From Wocania ichthyoenteri Th78 (GTDB taxonomy: Bacteria; Bacteroidota; Bacteroidia; Flavobacteriales; Flavobacteriaceae), in contig NZ_KN525716.1 of NCBI RefSeq assembly GCF_000789235.1, forward strand, positions 1 to 64,000: a stretch of DNA of 64,000 nt, given 5' to 3'. A program made the translations under genes and the position numbers. Below the pieces are notes generated by a model that had not been told where the DNA came from, made no database searches, and worked only from the letters and a program-made list of their open reading frames with translations. Of this stretch, positions 43,548-53,444 are shown piece by piece (position 1 is the stretch's first letter; every line of letters begins with the position of its first letter).

Positions 43548-45077
43548 TTAATTATTGCTTATAATAAGTTCAGCAGCTTTATCTCCTATCATAAAAGCTG
43601 GTCCCTGAGTATGTCCAGAAGTTATAAAAGGCATTATCGAAATATCTGCAATTCTCAATCCAGATACGCCTTTTACTCTTAAATCTGGATCGACTACAGC
43701 ATCAGAATCTGTTCCCATTTTACATGTACATGATGCATGACTATATGAATAACTGTTTTGTAATATCCAATTTTCTATTTGCTCACTGGTAACAACATTA
43801 GGCCCAGGGACTAACTCTTGATTTCTCCAAGGAGCTAATGCTGCGGAATTACCTAGAGCCCTCATTAAATTAAAAGCATCAATTGCTTGTTGCATATCAT
43901 TTGGGTTTGAATAAAAATTAAGATCAATAATTGGAGCATCTATATAGCTTAATGAGTTAAGTATGACTGAGCCAATACTTTTCAAGCGCATAGCTCCTCC
44001 TGTAATTGAATAATGACTTTCTAATTCTGGTTCTGATTCTCCACAAACATAAGTACCTCTCATCATTTCTATACAAGTAGTTGGTTGTTGATATTGAGTC
44101 ATATTTGACCAAGCCATAACGTAACCTTCATTGGTTGGCTGGTTATAGATTGGTTGTTTGGTAGACCAACTTCCTTTAAATATAATGGCGTCTTGTAAAT
44201 TTTGTCCCACACCAGGTAAATCAGAAATTATAGCTTGCAAACCAAGTTCTTTTAACTTAGAAGCATCCCCAATTCCTGAACGCATTAGAATTGCAGGTGT
44301 ATTGATTGCTCCTGCCGATAATATAACTTCTTTATTTATATTAACTGAATATGAAATTGTATTGTTGTAAACAAAATTAACTCCTGTAGCCTTATTATAA
44401 GTATTGAAAATAAGTTCTTGAACATTGCAATAAATTAACACATCAAGATTCGGTCTTTCTAGATTAGGTGTGATATATGTTTGAAATGATGTTTCCCTAA
44501 TGTTTTTATTATTTATGGTGGCTTGAAGTGGACTTACTCCAAACATATTTTCCCCAGAATTATAATTAGAATTATATGGGATTCCCATATTTTCACAAGC
44601 CTGAATGAAAGATACTGCAAACTCATTTTCAATTGTTTGAGTGGGTTGCAATGCGGCTTCTATATTTTCAAAATTGTGTACAATATTATTATAATTCCAT
44701 CCTACACATCCATGCTCACTTTCCCATAGGTTAAAATCTGCTGGTGCTCCTCTAGTATAAACCATATCATTATGTGACGTACAGCCTCCAGTCATTTTTG
44801 CTCTTGAATAATCTAAAACTCTATTATTCATATTAACCTGAGGTACGGTTTTATAACCCCAATCAATTGAAGCATCATTATACAAACAATTAATTTGTCT
44901 TGGATTCCAAACATCTGCTACCGATGCAGCACTTTTACCTGCCTCTAATAATAACACTGTGATGTTTGGATTTGCAGATAACTTACTAGCAACTATACTT
45001 CCTGCCGATCCTGAACCAATAACAATATAATCATACGACGCTCTTAATTGTATTGCTTCATTATTTAAATTATTCAT
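43548..45077 (-). CDS. GMC-family FAD-dependent oxidoreductase (509 aa)
   Basis: The FAD site YDYIVIGSGSAGSIVASKLS begins at about 17. The GMC signature MTGGCTSHNDMVYTRGAPAD is at 94-113, ILSAGAINTPAILMRSGIG near 262-280, and the C-terminal catalytic part has SYSHASCTCKMG and SGHTQGPAFMIGDKAAELI, with both expected His residues. These enzymes oxidise alcohols or similar groups. A GMC enzyme (MftG) also occurs in the mycofactocin system, so a link with the peptide-like genes upstream is plausible. The substrate is unknown. Confidence 0.87.
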   Translation of the reverse strand: MNNLNNEAIQLRASYDYIVIGSGSAGSIVASKLSANPNITVLLLEAGKSAASVADVWNPRQINCLYNDASIDWGYKTVPQVNMNNRVLDYSRAKMTGGCTSHNDMVYTRGAPADFNLWESEHGCVGWNYNNIVHNFENIEAALQPTQTIENEFAVSFIQACENMGIPYNSNYNSGENMFGVSPLQATINNKNIRETSFQTYITPNLERPNLDVLIYCNVQELIFNTYNKATGVNFVYNNTISYSVNINKEVILSAGAINTPAILMRSGIGDASKLKELGLQAIISDLPGVGQNLQDAIIFKGSWSTKQPIYNQPTNEGYVMAWSNMTQYQQPTTCIEMMRGTYVCGESEPELESHYSITGGAMRLKSIGSVILNSLSYIDAPIIDLNFYSNPNDMQQAIDAFNLMRALGNSAALAPWRNQELVPGPNVVTSEQIENWILQNSYSYSHASCTCKMGTDSDAVVDPDLRVKGVSGLRIADISIMPFITSGHTQGPAFMIGDKAAELIISNN

Positions 45078-45162
45078 GCTATGATGTTTTTTAAAAAATT
45101 ATATTTGAGATAAGTATTGTACTAACCTACTTTATTTATATAACATATAGTATAATAAATAG

Positions 45163-46167
45163 TTACAACGAAAAGTAATCTACTTTTAATCTAGGTATAT
45201 AGTTTGAAATATCAGAATAGTATTCTATTATTTGATCATGAAATTGATCAAAAGCATGTTTAAGATCATGTACACAATTAACGGCGTAATTAACTTCTTC
45301 TTTATCCATATGTGTAATCCCTTCTAAAGCTTCGTTAAGAAGACTGTTATGATCCATTTCAATGTCCATTTCTAAATGTGTAAGTGGCCCTTTTATTGCT
45401 TCAATAGGCAATTCATACAACTCAAAAATATTATGCATTACTTTCTTTGAATTTTCATAATCAAATTTATTAGCTTCAAATAAATTAGTACATGCTAAAT
45501 ACCCTAAAGTACTTTTGGCTCCTATATCATTTAACATGTTAATAAGAGAGGATGTTCCTATTAACGGGTGTGCATTAATTACTTTATCTCTTGAAACACC
45601 TAATTCTACTAAGGCATCTAAATAAAAATCGGCATGATTATATTCATCAACTAAGTAGTTTAGTAAAATGGTTTTCCATTGATCATTTTTACAATGTATT
45701 AATGCATTTCCTGTATGTATTGGTGCTGATTTTACATAGTGATAGGTCTCTAATAGCAACCCTATAAGCACTTCTTTTCTAAGAGATTTGGATTTAAGAA
45801 GATTGAAAAGTTTATGATATCCTATTTGTCTTTGCCACATCAAACATGTGTCATATACTTTTGAAGTGAATTCTTCTTTAAGAATAACTGATTTACTTTC
45901 AGATTTATCCTCTCTAATAATACCCATATCGCTAAACGATTCTACAATAGACTCTATGTCCTCTTTTAAAATATTTGTTTCAGAACTTATTTCTTGTATT
46001 GAATGTCTTCCATCAAAATATCTTTTCATATTTAAAAACGTAGCTCGATCTCCTGCTAATTCTTTTAGATCAAAATGCTCTTTTCCAACTATTATGCGCA
46101 ATGATTCTTTATCATCGTTACTAAGCATTGTAAAATGTCTTAGCCTAGGATAGTCTATATTATTCAT
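45163..46167 (-). CDS. PqqD-like domain fused to haem-oxygenase-like diiron enzyme (334 aa)
   Basis: Residues about 20-85 look like a PqqD/RiPP-recognition winged helix: the block around ELAGDRATFLNMKRYFDGRH is followed by SIQEISSETNILKEDIESIV. The rest is a helical domain with metal-ligand candidates Glu140 and His143 (LLETYHY), Glu175 and His178 (VDEYNHAD), and His264, Asp268 and His273 (HLEMDIEMDHNS), the pattern of haem-oxygenase-like diiron oxidases (iron-containing redox enzyme family). These oxidise amino acids or related substrates with O2. The PqqD-like part would bind a leader peptide, and two peptide genes lie just upstream. This is the core of the proposed new pathway. Confidence 0.72.
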   Translation of the reverse strand: MNNIDYPRLRHFTMLSNDDKESLRIIVGKEHFDLKELAGDRATFLNMKRYFDGRHSIQEISSETNILKEDIESIVESFSDMGIIREDKSESKSVILKEEFTSKVYDTCLMWQRQIGYHKLFNLLKSKSLRKEVLIGLLLETYHYVKSAPIHTGNALIHCKNDQWKTILLNYLVDEYNHADFYLDALVELGVSRDKVINAHPLIGTSSLINMLNDIGAKSTLGYLACTNLFEANKFDYENSKKVMHNIFELYELPIEAIKGPLTHLEMDIEMDHNSLLNEALEGITHMDKEEVNYAVNCVHDLKHAFDQFHDQIIEYYSDISNYIPRLKVDYFSL

Positions 46168-46259
46168 TTGTATAGTATTAATAATGATTAAAAAAGAGCT
46201 TAAAATAGCTATAATTGAACTTTAAAATTAGGATTTTAAGCTCTTTAAAAAAGGTTAAA

Positions 46260-46457
46260 TTATCCACACATAGTAATTGTAGATGGACTTCCTTCAAATC
46301 CTTTTCCTTGAACTCTGCTAACAGAAATTTTTAAGGATTGTGGTACTGTAACATGAAAATCTCGTTGTTTTAAATCTTCATCTTTTACTGATTCTACAAT
46401 ACGAACTTTTGTTCCAGGTTTAACCTTTACAACAAGTTCTTCTTTATTGTTTGACAT
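46260..46457 (-). CDS. Small protein, candidate RiPP precursor (65 aa)
   Basis: The 65-residue protein has a charged, strand-forming N-terminal part (ELVVKVKPGTKVRIVESVKD) and a short C-terminal part GFEGSPSTITMCG rich in Ser, Thr and Gly, with one Cys just before the last Gly. A leader-like region followed by a small-residue tail with a Cys fits a modified-peptide precursor for the PqqD/diiron protein 92 bases downstream. It could also be an unrelated small protein. No known family was recognised. Confidence 0.6.
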   Translation of the reverse strand: MSNNKEELVVKVKPGTKVRIVESVKDEDLKQRDFHVTVPQSLKISVSRVQGKGFEGSPSTITMCG

Positions 46458-46706
46458 AGTTAATTAATTTAATGATTACTCATCTTTCCGCTTTTGAGTT
46501 ATTGCGCCCTAATGCTTAAGGATTTTGGGATTATTCCATAACTTACTATCAATACCCTTATTTTTAATATTAGATTAGCTATTAATAATCCAATATTAAA
46601 ATCAAAAGGTTGTTCTTAAATATATTGTAATCCCGGTATATAATATGAGAGAGAGAGTTAGGCTTCTAAATAAAAGGCCTATGTGCAATTTTAAAGCTAA
46701 TAGTTA
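46458..46706. other. Non-coding gap between the two peptide genes
   Basis: No ORF is seen in these 249 bases. There is an imperfect inverted repeat, TAGGCTT...AAGGCCTA, around 46661-46683, which may end or slow transcription after the 42-residue peptide gene. Confidence 0.4.
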
Positions 46707-46835
46707 CTAATTAACTAAATCTGCTTTTTTTGACAATTGTTTTTTTGCTTCTAATTGTTGCTTACTTACTAAATCTGATTTTTTAGCTAATAATTTTTTA
46801 ATAACTAGTTGCGTTTTTGATACATCATTTTCCAT
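46707..46835 (-). CDS. 42-residue Lys-rich peptide with internal repeat
   Basis: The frame starts MENDVSKTQLVIKKLLAKKS and ends SKKADLVN. The units AKKSDLV (17-23) and SKKADLV (35-41) are near-identical and 18 residues apart. No signal peptide or membrane segment is present. It lies 11 bases after the Cys-rich protein gene. It could be a second precursor or an accessory peptide. Confidence 0.55.
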   Translation of the reverse strand: MENDVSKTQLVIKKLLAKKSDLVSKQQLEAKKQLSKKADLVN

Positions 46836-46846
46836 AATATTTGGTT

Positions 46847-47155
46847 TTAAATGTTAGAAATATGCTTTTTAACGAAATTTATTTGCTCATCAGTTAAACC
46901 ATTAAAGAGGTTTTCAGAGGTTAATCTTTCTGGCACGAAATTACACCCTTCGGTTAAGCTAGGGTTTTCTCCACATTGAATTCTTTTAACTTGTTCTTCA
47001 AATCCAGGTATACAAAGACTGCTTAGAGGACATTTAATGCACGATGTTCTATCTCTACTAGCTGGAAGATAACTAGCCTCAGCTATACAATATTCTTCAA
47101 ACTCTGGTCCTATGTATTTTTTACTAGGATTAGTGTTAAAATTATTATAACTCAT
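46847..47155 (-). CDS. Small SPASM-like Cys-rich protein (102 aa)
   Basis: This 102-residue protein has six Cys, with C39-x2-C42-x5-C48 in SCIKCPLSSLCIPGFEE, then C61 and C71 in RIQCGENPSLTEGC. The C-x2-C-P-x4-C part resembles SPASM-type auxiliary 4Fe-4S motifs of peptide-modifying radical SAM enzymes, but there is no radical SAM domain here or nearby. It is the first gene of the leftward cluster and probably binds metal or iron-sulfur. An iron-sulfur donor or a scaffold for the diiron enzyme is a guess. Confidence 0.6.
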   Translation of the reverse strand: MSYNNFNTNPSKKYIGPEFEEYCIAEASYLPASRDRTSCIKCPLSSLCIPGFEEQVKRIQCGENPSLTEGCNFVPERLTSENLFNGLTDEQINFVKKHISNI

Positions 47156-47400
47156 TTTACTTTAAATGGATTTAGTTGAACAATTATTTTATTTAAAAAA
47201 ATGCTTTCAAAAATTTTTAATTTAAGAATTAGAGTACCAAGAGGCCGTTTTATTTTGAATAAACAAAACACCTGTATTTTTATACAGAAAATCTTAAACG
47301 TTATAATTGTTAATAGGAAGAAATACGAATATATAAAAAGTATTACAAAATACAAAATTAATTCGTACATTTTTGTGTATATAGAAATTTAGGTAAAATA
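47156..47400. other. Non-coding region upstream of the peptide cluster
   Basis: This AT-rich stretch has overlapping short frames on both strands but no believable gene. On the minus strand TAATTTTG at 47360-47353 is a full -7 element but lacks a clear TTTG partner. It probably contains the cluster promoter. Confidence 0.4.
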
Positions 47401-47437
47401 AAAAGCGAGAACTCTTAACTTAGAGTTCTCGCTTTCT
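47401..47437. terminator. Terminator downstream of sucD
   Basis: AAAGCGAGAACTCT and AGAGTTCTCGCTTT form a 14-base perfect stem with a short loop and A/T runs on both sides. It separates sucD from the peptide cluster, so that cluster has its own promoter. Confidence 0.88.
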
Positions 47438-47505
47438 TAATATTAAATACTTAATTAATCTAATTAATTAGCATCCAAACTAAAAGCTTAATGATTTATT
47501 ATTAG

Positions 47506-48378
47506 TTAGTCTAAAACTTCGGCTATTTTCTTTCCTATTTCGGCTGGAGAATTAACAACATGTATACCACAAGCTCTCATAATTTTCTTTTTAGCTTGCG
47601 CTGTATCATCGCTACCACCAACAATAGCACCTGCATGCCCCATAGTTCGTCCTGCAGGAGCAGTTTCTCCAGCAATAAAACCTACAATTGGTTTTTTGCT
47701 TCCACTAGCTTTATACCAGTTTGCTGCATCAGCTTCTAATTGTCCGCCAATTTCACCAATCATAACAACTGCTTCAGTTTCTGGATCGTTGATTAGTAAT
47801 TCAACAGCTTCTTTAGTTGTTGTTCCTATAATTGGATCACCTCCAATACCTATAGCTGTAGTAATTCCTAAGCCTTGCTTCACAACTTGATCTGCGGCTT
47901 CGTAAGTTAATGTTCCCGACTTTGAAACAATACCAACTTTTCCTTTTTTAAATACAAACCCTGGCATAATTCCAACTTTAGCTTCACCTGGAGTAATAAC
48001 ACCGGGGCAATTTGGGCCAATTAATCTACAGTCTTTATTTTTTATATAATTTGAAGCCGTAATCATATCTGCAACAGGAATACCTTCTGTAATTGTAATA
48101 ATCACTTTAATCCCTGCATCTGCAGCTTCCATAATAGCATCGGCAGCAAATGCTGGCGGAACAAAAATAATGGTTGTGTCTGCTCCAGCTTTTTCTACTG
48201 CTTCTTGCACAGTATTAAAAACAGGTCTTTCTAAATGTGTCTGCCCACCTTTACCTGGAGTTACACCACCAACAACATTGGTTCCGTATTCTATCATTTG
48301 ACTAGCGTGAAATGTACCTTCACTACCGGTAAATCCTTGAACAATTATTTTTGAATCTTTATTTACTAAAACACTCAT
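47506..48378 (-). CDS. sucD: Succinyl-CoA synthetase alpha subunit
   Basis: The 290-residue protein starts [20 protein letters not shown] and has [18 protein letters not shown] and [18 protein letters not shown]. The phosphorylated His is in [12 protein letters not shown]. It converts succinyl-CoA to succinate in the TCA cycle with SucC, which is not in this window. Confidence 0.95.
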   Translation of the reverse strand: MSVLVNKDSKIIVQGFTGSEGTFHASQMIEYGTNVVGGVTPGKGGQTHLERPVFNTVQEAVEKAGADTTIIFVPPAFAADAIMEAADAGIKVIITITEGIPVADMITASNYIKNKDCRLIGPNCPGVITPGEAKVGIMPGFVFKKGKVGIVSKSGTLTYEAADQVVKQGLGITTAIGIGGDPIIGTTTKEAVELLINDPETEAVVMIGEIGGQLEADAANWYKASGSKKPIVGFIAGETAPAGRTMGHAGAIVGGSDDTAQAKKKIMRACGIHVVNSPAEIGKKIAEVLD

Positions 48379-48456
48379 AAGAGATTATTTGTATTTGTTT
48401 ATATTACTAGGCAAAAGTAATTTTTTGTATTAAAACTTTAAAGTAAAAATGGTTTT

Positions 48457-49398
48457 TTATTTATCCAGCTGTTTTAATTTTTCTAATAACTCTGGAATCT
48501 TTCTAATAGAAGCTATTTCTTTATATTTTGTACGGAAGTCATCTGCTGGAATTCCAAAATAACTTTTACCTCCTTCTAATGATTTGCTTACTCCTGCTTT
48601 TGCTGAAATTACTGCTTTTGCTCCAATGGTAATGCCGCTAGTAATACCTACTTGCCCCCAAATAGTTACTTCATCTTCAATAACAACACAACCTGCAATA
48701 CCAACTTGTGATGCTATTAAACATTTTTTACCAATAACGGTATCGTGACCAATTTGAACTTGATTATCTATTTTTGTGCCTTCCTTAATAGTTGTATCTG
48801 CAGTTACACCTCTATCAATAGTACAAGCAGCACCAATATCTACGTTGTTTTCAATAACTACACGTCCTCCGGATTTTAATTGATCAAATCCTGAAGGTCT
48901 ATTTTTATAATAGAATGCACTGGCTCCTAAAACTGAGCCTGAATGAATTTCGACATGATTGCCAATAATGGCATTGTCATAGATACTAACATTGGAATGA
49001 ATGATACAATCGTCGCCAATTTCGACGTGATTCCCTATGAAACAATTCGGCTGAATTATAGTATTTTTTCCGATTTTTGCAGTAGTTGATATTTGACTAT
49101 TTGAAGATTGAAACGGATTAAAATAATTGGTTAGTTTATTAAAATCTCTAAACGGGTCATCGCTAATAAGCAATGCTTTTCCTTCGGGACAATCAACTTT
49201 TTTATTGATTAATACAATAGTAGCTTTTGATTCTAAAGCTTTATCATAATATTTAGGGTGATCGACAAAAACAATGTCTCCAGATTCTACCACATGAATT
49301 TCATTCATACCCAAAACAGGAAAATCATCAGCTCCAATAAATTCAGAATTAATTAATTCAGCAATATTTTTAAGTGTATGTGCTTTAGAGAATTTCAT
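48457..49398 (-). CDS. LpxD-like acyltransferase paralogue (313 aa)
   Basis: An N-terminal uridine-binding-like domain is followed by a left-handed beta-helix of hexapeptide repeats ([20 protein letters not shown] and more). [13 protein letters not shown] includes the likely catalytic His. It is a second LpxD-type protein in the same cluster (the other is at 52304). It overlaps efp by one base. It may transfer a different acyl chain or act on another nucleotide sugar. Confidence 0.8.
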   Translation of the reverse strand: MKFSKAHTLKNIAELINSEFIGADDFPVLGMNEIHVVESGDIVFVDHPKYYDKALESKATIVLINKKVDCPEGKALLISDDPFRDFNKLTNYFNPFQSSNSQISTTAKIGKNTIIQPNCFIGNHVEIGDDCIIHSNVSIYDNAIIGNHVEIHSGSVLGASAFYYKNRPSGFDQLKSGGRVVIENNVDIGAACTIDRGVTADTTIKEGTKIDNQVQIGHDTVIGKKCLIASQVGIAGCVVIEDEVTIWGQVGITSGITIGAKAVISAKAGVSKSLEGGKSYFGIPADDFRTKYKEIASIRKIPELLEKLKQLDK

Positions 49399-49964
49399 TA
49401 TTCCTTCACACGTTCTTTATAAGTCCCTTTATCAGTTTCAATTTTTATTTTATCACCTTCATTTATAAATAAAGGCACATTAACCTCTGCTCCTGTTTCA
49501 ACTGTAGCTGGTTTAGTGGCGTTTGTAGCAGTATTTCCTTTAACACCGGGTTCGGTAGCTGTTACTTCTAAAATAACACTTGCTGGTAAATCTACAGATA
49601 GCGGCATGTTATCTTCAGTGTTTATTAAAACAGTTACTACTTCACCTTCTTTCATTAAACCTGGATTATCTAAAGCAGCTTCTAATAATCTAATTTGTGT
49701 GTAATCTGCTTCGTTCATAAAATGGTAAAACTCCCCATCATTATATAGATATTGAAATTTATGGGTTTCAACACGAACATCTTCTAATTTATGCCCTGCT
49801 GAAAACGTATTATCTAGCACTTTCCCATTTGTTACACTTTTCATTTTAGTACGTACAAATGCTGGTCCCTTTCCAGGTTTTACGTGTAAAAATTCAATTA
49901 TTTTATAGATGTCATTATTATACTTAATACATAATCCGTTTCTAATATCTGATGTACTTGCCAT
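49398..49964 (-). CDS. efp: Translation elongation factor P
   Basis: The 188-residue protein has three beta-barrel domains; [20 protein letters not shown] contains the Lys loop of domain I. It relieves ribosome stalling at polyproline. It sits among lipid A genes in what is a common flavobacterial arrangement. Confidence 0.95.
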   Translation of the reverse strand: MASTSDIRNGLCIKYNNDIYKIIEFLHVKPGKGPAFVRTKMKSVTNGKVLDNTFSAGHKLEDVRVETHKFQYLYNDGEFYHFMNEADYTQIRLLEAALDNPGLMKEGEVVTVLINTEDNMPLSVDLPASVILEVTATEPGVKGNTATNATKPATVETGAEVNVPLFINEGDKIKIETDKGTYKERVKE

Positions 49965-50032
49965 TTTGTTGTTTGTTGTTAAGTCTTTTTAGCTGTAAAG
50001 CTATTTTTGTTATTACTTTTATTAAACTCGAA

Positions 50033-50818
50033 TTAATTTGATTTGAAATATCCTTTCATAATACCGCGATGCGAGTTTTTTATAAATTGAAGGATTTCGT
50101 CGCGCTCTGGAGTAGCTTCCATTTCTGCTTCAATAATCTCAGAGGCTTGGGTATTATTATAATTTTTTTGATAAAGTATTCGGAATATATTCTGAATTTC
50201 TCTAATTTTTTCTGTTGAGTAACCGCGTCGTCTTAATCCAACAGAATTAATACCAACATACGATAATGGTTCTCTTGCAGCTTTTACATAAGGAGGCACA
50301 TCTTTTCTAACTAGAGAACCACCAGTTACAAAAGCATGATTTCCTATAGATACAAATTGATGAACTGCCGTCATACCTGCTAAAACAACATAATCTCCTA
50401 TAGTTATATGACCTGCAAGCGTACTATTATTTGAGAAAATACAATTATTTCCGACAATACAATCGTGAGCAATATGGCAATACGCCATGATTAAACAATT
50501 ATTTCCAATAACTGTTTTCATTCTGTCCGCTGTACCTCTATTTATGGTAACACATTCTCGAATAGTAACATTATCTCCTATCTCAACCGTAGTATCTTCT
50601 TCATTATATTTTAAATCTTGTGGTACAGCAGATATTACTGATCCTGGAAAAATATTGCAATTTTTACCAATGCGAGCACCTTCCATAATGGTAACATTAC
50701 TACCAATCCATGTTCCTTCTCCTATCTTTACATTATTATGTATAGTGGTAAAAGGCTCTATAACAACATTTTTAGCAATTTTAGCACCTGGGTGCACGTA
50801 AGCAAGTGGTTGATTCAT
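50033..50818 (-). CDS. lpxA: UDP-GlcNAc acyltransferase
   Basis: This 261-residue hexapeptide-repeat protein has LAYVHPGAKIAKNVVIEPFT at the start, MAYCHIAHDCIVGN with the catalytic His, and the C-terminal LRRRGYSTEKIREIQNIFRI. It makes the first acyl transfer of lipid A synthesis. Confidence 0.95.
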   Translation of the reverse strand: MNQPLAYVHPGAKIAKNVVIEPFTTIHNNVKIGEGTWIGSNVTIMEGARIGKNCNIFPGSVISAVPQDLKYNEEDTTVEIGDNVTIRECVTINRGTADRMKTVIGNNCLIMAYCHIAHDCIVGNNCIFSNNSTLAGHITIGDYVVLAGMTAVHQFVSIGNHAFVTGGSLVRKDVPPYVKAAREPLSYVGINSVGLRRRGYSTEKIREIQNIFRILYQKNYNNTQASEIIEAEMEATPERDEILQFIKNSHRGIMKGYFKSN

Positions 50819-50906
50819 TTTGAAATTTTATTTTTAATGGTAAAAATGTGTTCGCAATTTAAGGCTTTTCAATAAAACAAATATGTGATGGTTGCTCGGT
50901 TCATAG

Positions 50907-52313
50907 TTATTTAACTTTTGATATTTGAGCCATTAGTTCAGCTTCTGCACATAGCTTACCATTAGAATAAGCATAACCCTGCATATGACAAATACCACGA
51001 CGTATAGGTGTTATTAATGAGCATTTGAATATTAGCGTATCGCCTGGAACAACTTTTTGTTTAAATTTAACATTGTCCATTTTCATAAAAAATGTCAAAT
51101 AATTTTCAGGATCTGGTACGGTGTTTAAAACTAGAACACCTCCAGTTTGCGCCATAGCTTCAACTATTAAAACCCCAGGCATTACAGGAGCCCCAGGAAA
51201 ATGACCTTTAAAAAACTCTTCGTTCATAGTCACATTTTTAGTGGCTATAACATGGCTATCAGAGAGTTCGAAAACTTTATCTATAAGCAAAAATGGTTGC
51301 CTGTGTGGAAGCATTGCCATGATTTGAGTAATATCCATTAAAGGTGATTGATTCAAATCTATATTTGGTACATTATTACGACGTTCGTTTTTAATAATTT
51401 TAGATAGCTTTTTTGCAAACTGAGTATTAACAAAATGCCCCGGTTTATTGGCTATTACTTTTCCTCTTATTCTAGTACCAATAAGAGCTAAATCTCCTAA
51501 AACATCTAGTAATTTATGTCTTGCAGCTTCATTAGGATGGTGTAAAGTAAGATTGTCTAAAATACCATTGGGCTTAACTGCTATATTATCTTTTTTGAAT
51601 GCTATTCTTAATTTTTTCATAGTTTCTGGAGATAATTCTTTATCTACATAAACTATAGCATTGTTTAAATCACCACCTTTTATTAAACCATGTTCTAATA
51701 ACATTTCAATTTCATGTAAAAAACTAAATGTTCGTGAATCTGAAATGTCCTTTTTAAAATCTGATATCTGATTTAAAGTTGCATTTTGTGTTCCTAAAAC
51801 CTTAGTGCCAAAATCTACCATAGTTGTTATTTGGTATTCTTTTGAAGGCATCACTAAAATTTCACTCCCAGATTCTTCATCTGTATAAGAAATAACATCT
51901 GTAATAACAAATTCATCTCTAAAGGCATCTAATTCTACAACTTCTGCTTTTTCTATAGCTTCTACAAAAAACTTTGAAGACCCATCCATAATTGGAGGTT
52001 CAGATTCGTTTAATTCAATAATGGCATTATCAACATCTAAACCTATTAAAGCAGCTAGTACATGCTCTGAAGTTTGTATAGTTACACCATTCTTTTCTAG
52101 ACAAGTGCCACGCTGTGTATTAGTTACATAATTTGCATCTGCCTCTATAATTGGCGCGCCTTCTAAATCAATTCTTTTAAAGGCTAAACCAGTATTAGCG
52201 GTTGCTGGTTTAAATGTTAAGGTTACATTTTTACCTGTATGTAAACCAACTCCTGTTAAGGACACCTCGTTCTTTAAGGTTTTTTGTTTTATTTCTGTAT
52301 TTACTATTCCCAT
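50907..52313 (-). CDS. lpxC/fabZ: LpxC / FabZ fusion protein
   Basis: Of 468 residues, the first about 310 are the LpxC deacetylase ([60 protein letters not shown]). The rest are FabZ ([38 protein letters not shown] with catalytic His and Glu). This fusion is typical of Bacteroidota. It couples the committed step of lipid A with fatty acid dehydration. It overlaps lpxD by ten bases. Confidence 0.96.
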   Translation of the reverse strand: MGIVNTEIKQKTLKNEVSLTGVGLHTGKNVTLTFKPATANTGLAFKRIDLEGAPIIEADANYVTNTQRGTCLEKNGVTIQTSEHVLAALIGLDVDNAIIELNESEPPIMDGSSKFFVEAIEKAEVVELDAFRDEFVITDVISYTDEESGSEILVMPSKEYQITTMVDFGTKVLGTQNATLNQISDFKKDISDSRTFSFLHEIEMLLEHGLIKGGDLNNAIVYVDKELSPETMKKLRIAFKKDNIAVKPNGILDNLTLHHPNEAARHKLLDVLGDLALIGTRIRGKVIANKPGHFVNTQFAKKLSKIIKNERRNNVPNIDLNQSPLMDITQIMAMLPHRQPFLLIDKVFELSDSHVIATKNVTMNEEFFKGHFPGAPVMPGVLIVEAMAQTGGVLVLNTVPDPENYLTFFMKMDNVKFKQKVVPGDTLIFKCSLITPIRRGICHMQGYAYSNGKLCAEAELMAQISKVK

Positions 52314-53326
52314 TTATTTTTTTCTAAATCATTAATATCTTTAACAATTTTTGGTAGGTTTTTAAAGTGTACATAAGATTTATTATAATCTCCATAAGGT
52401 AAAGCTGGAGAACCTTGTAGCACTTCATTATCCTTTACATTTCTACCAATACCAGATTGTGCTTGTATTTTAACATTATTACCTATATTAATATGTCCAA
52501 CTATACCTACTTGACCTCCTATTTGGCAATTTTCTCCTATTTTAGTAGAGCCTGCAACTCCTGTTTGAGCGGCAATTACTGTGTTTTTACCAATCTCAAC
52601 ATTATGTGCTATTTGAATATGGTTATCTAATTTAACACCTTTTCTTATAATTGTTGAGCCTAATGTTGCTCTGTCTATTGTGGTAGCAGCACCAATGTCT
52701 ACATAATCTTCAATAATTACATTTCCTATTTGTGGTACTTTAGTGTATTCTCCTTTTTTATTTGGCGCAAAACCAAAACCATCTGCACCAATAATAGCTC
52801 CAGAATGAATAACACAATACTTACCAATAATACAATCTGAATAAATTTTTGCTCCTGGAAATATTACAGAGTTATCATCTATAACAACATTATCACCAAT
52901 ATAGGCATGAGGATGAATTTTTACATTGTTGCCAATATGCACGTTATCTCCAATATACGAGAATGCCCCTATATATACATCGTCGCCATATCTTGAAGAG
53001 TCAGATACAAAAACTGGACTTTCTATACCTGTTTTATTATTTTTTATTTGATTGTAATATTCCAATAACTTAGAAAAAGACTTATAGGCATCTTCCACTC
53101 TTATAAGTGTTACTTTAATATCTATTTCTGGAGTAAACACCTTATTTACAATGACGATAGATGCCTTTGTTGAATATATATATGGTGTGTATTTTGGATT
53201 TGCAAGAAATGTTAAAGAGCCCTCTGTACCTTCTTCTATCTTTGATAGTTTTGATACTTCAATATTTGGGTTGCCAACTACTTCGCCTTCTAATATATCT
53301 GATATTTGTTGTGCTGTAAATTTCAC
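52304..53326 (-). CDS. lpxD: UDP-3-O-acylglucosamine N-acyltransferase
   Basis: The 340-residue protein has the LpxD N-terminal domain ([20 protein letters not shown]), a hexapeptide beta-helix, and the catalytic-type His in [14 protein letters not shown]. It makes the third step of lipid A synthesis and is the promoter-proximal gene of the lpxD-lpxC/fabZ-lpxA-efp-lpxD-like group. Confidence 0.94.
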   Translation of the reverse strand: MKFTAQQISDILEGEVVGNPNIEVSKLSKIEEGTEGSLTFLANPKYTPYIYSTKASIVIVNKVFTPEIDIKVTLIRVEDAYKSFSKLLEYYNQIKNNKTGIESPVFVSDSSRYGDDVYIGAFSYIGDNVHIGNNVKIHPHAYIGDNVVIDDNSVIFPGAKIYSDCIIGKYCVIHSGAIIGADGFGFAPNKKGEYTKVPQIGNVIIEDYVDIGAATTIDRATLGSTIIRKGVKLDNHIQIAHNVEIGKNTVIAAQTGVAGSTKIGENCQIGGQVGIVGHINIGNNVKIQAQSGIGRNVKDNEVLQGSPALPYGDYNKSYVHFKNLPKIVKDINDLEKNKWE

Positions 53327-53444
53327 ACTTTAATATTTGTTGTTTTTTGATTACCGCAAAAATAGGAAAAATGTACTAAAGTTTTTCATGTACAACTACT
53401 CTATTGCTTTTTATTGCTATATGTATATTTATATAAATATCATT

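Noticed and set aside
47152-47392. Overlapping 72- and 63-residue frames on opposite strands upstream of the peptide cluster
   Set aside because: Both are low-complexity and AT-driven, overlap each other almost fully and have no start context. This looks like a promoter/leader region.
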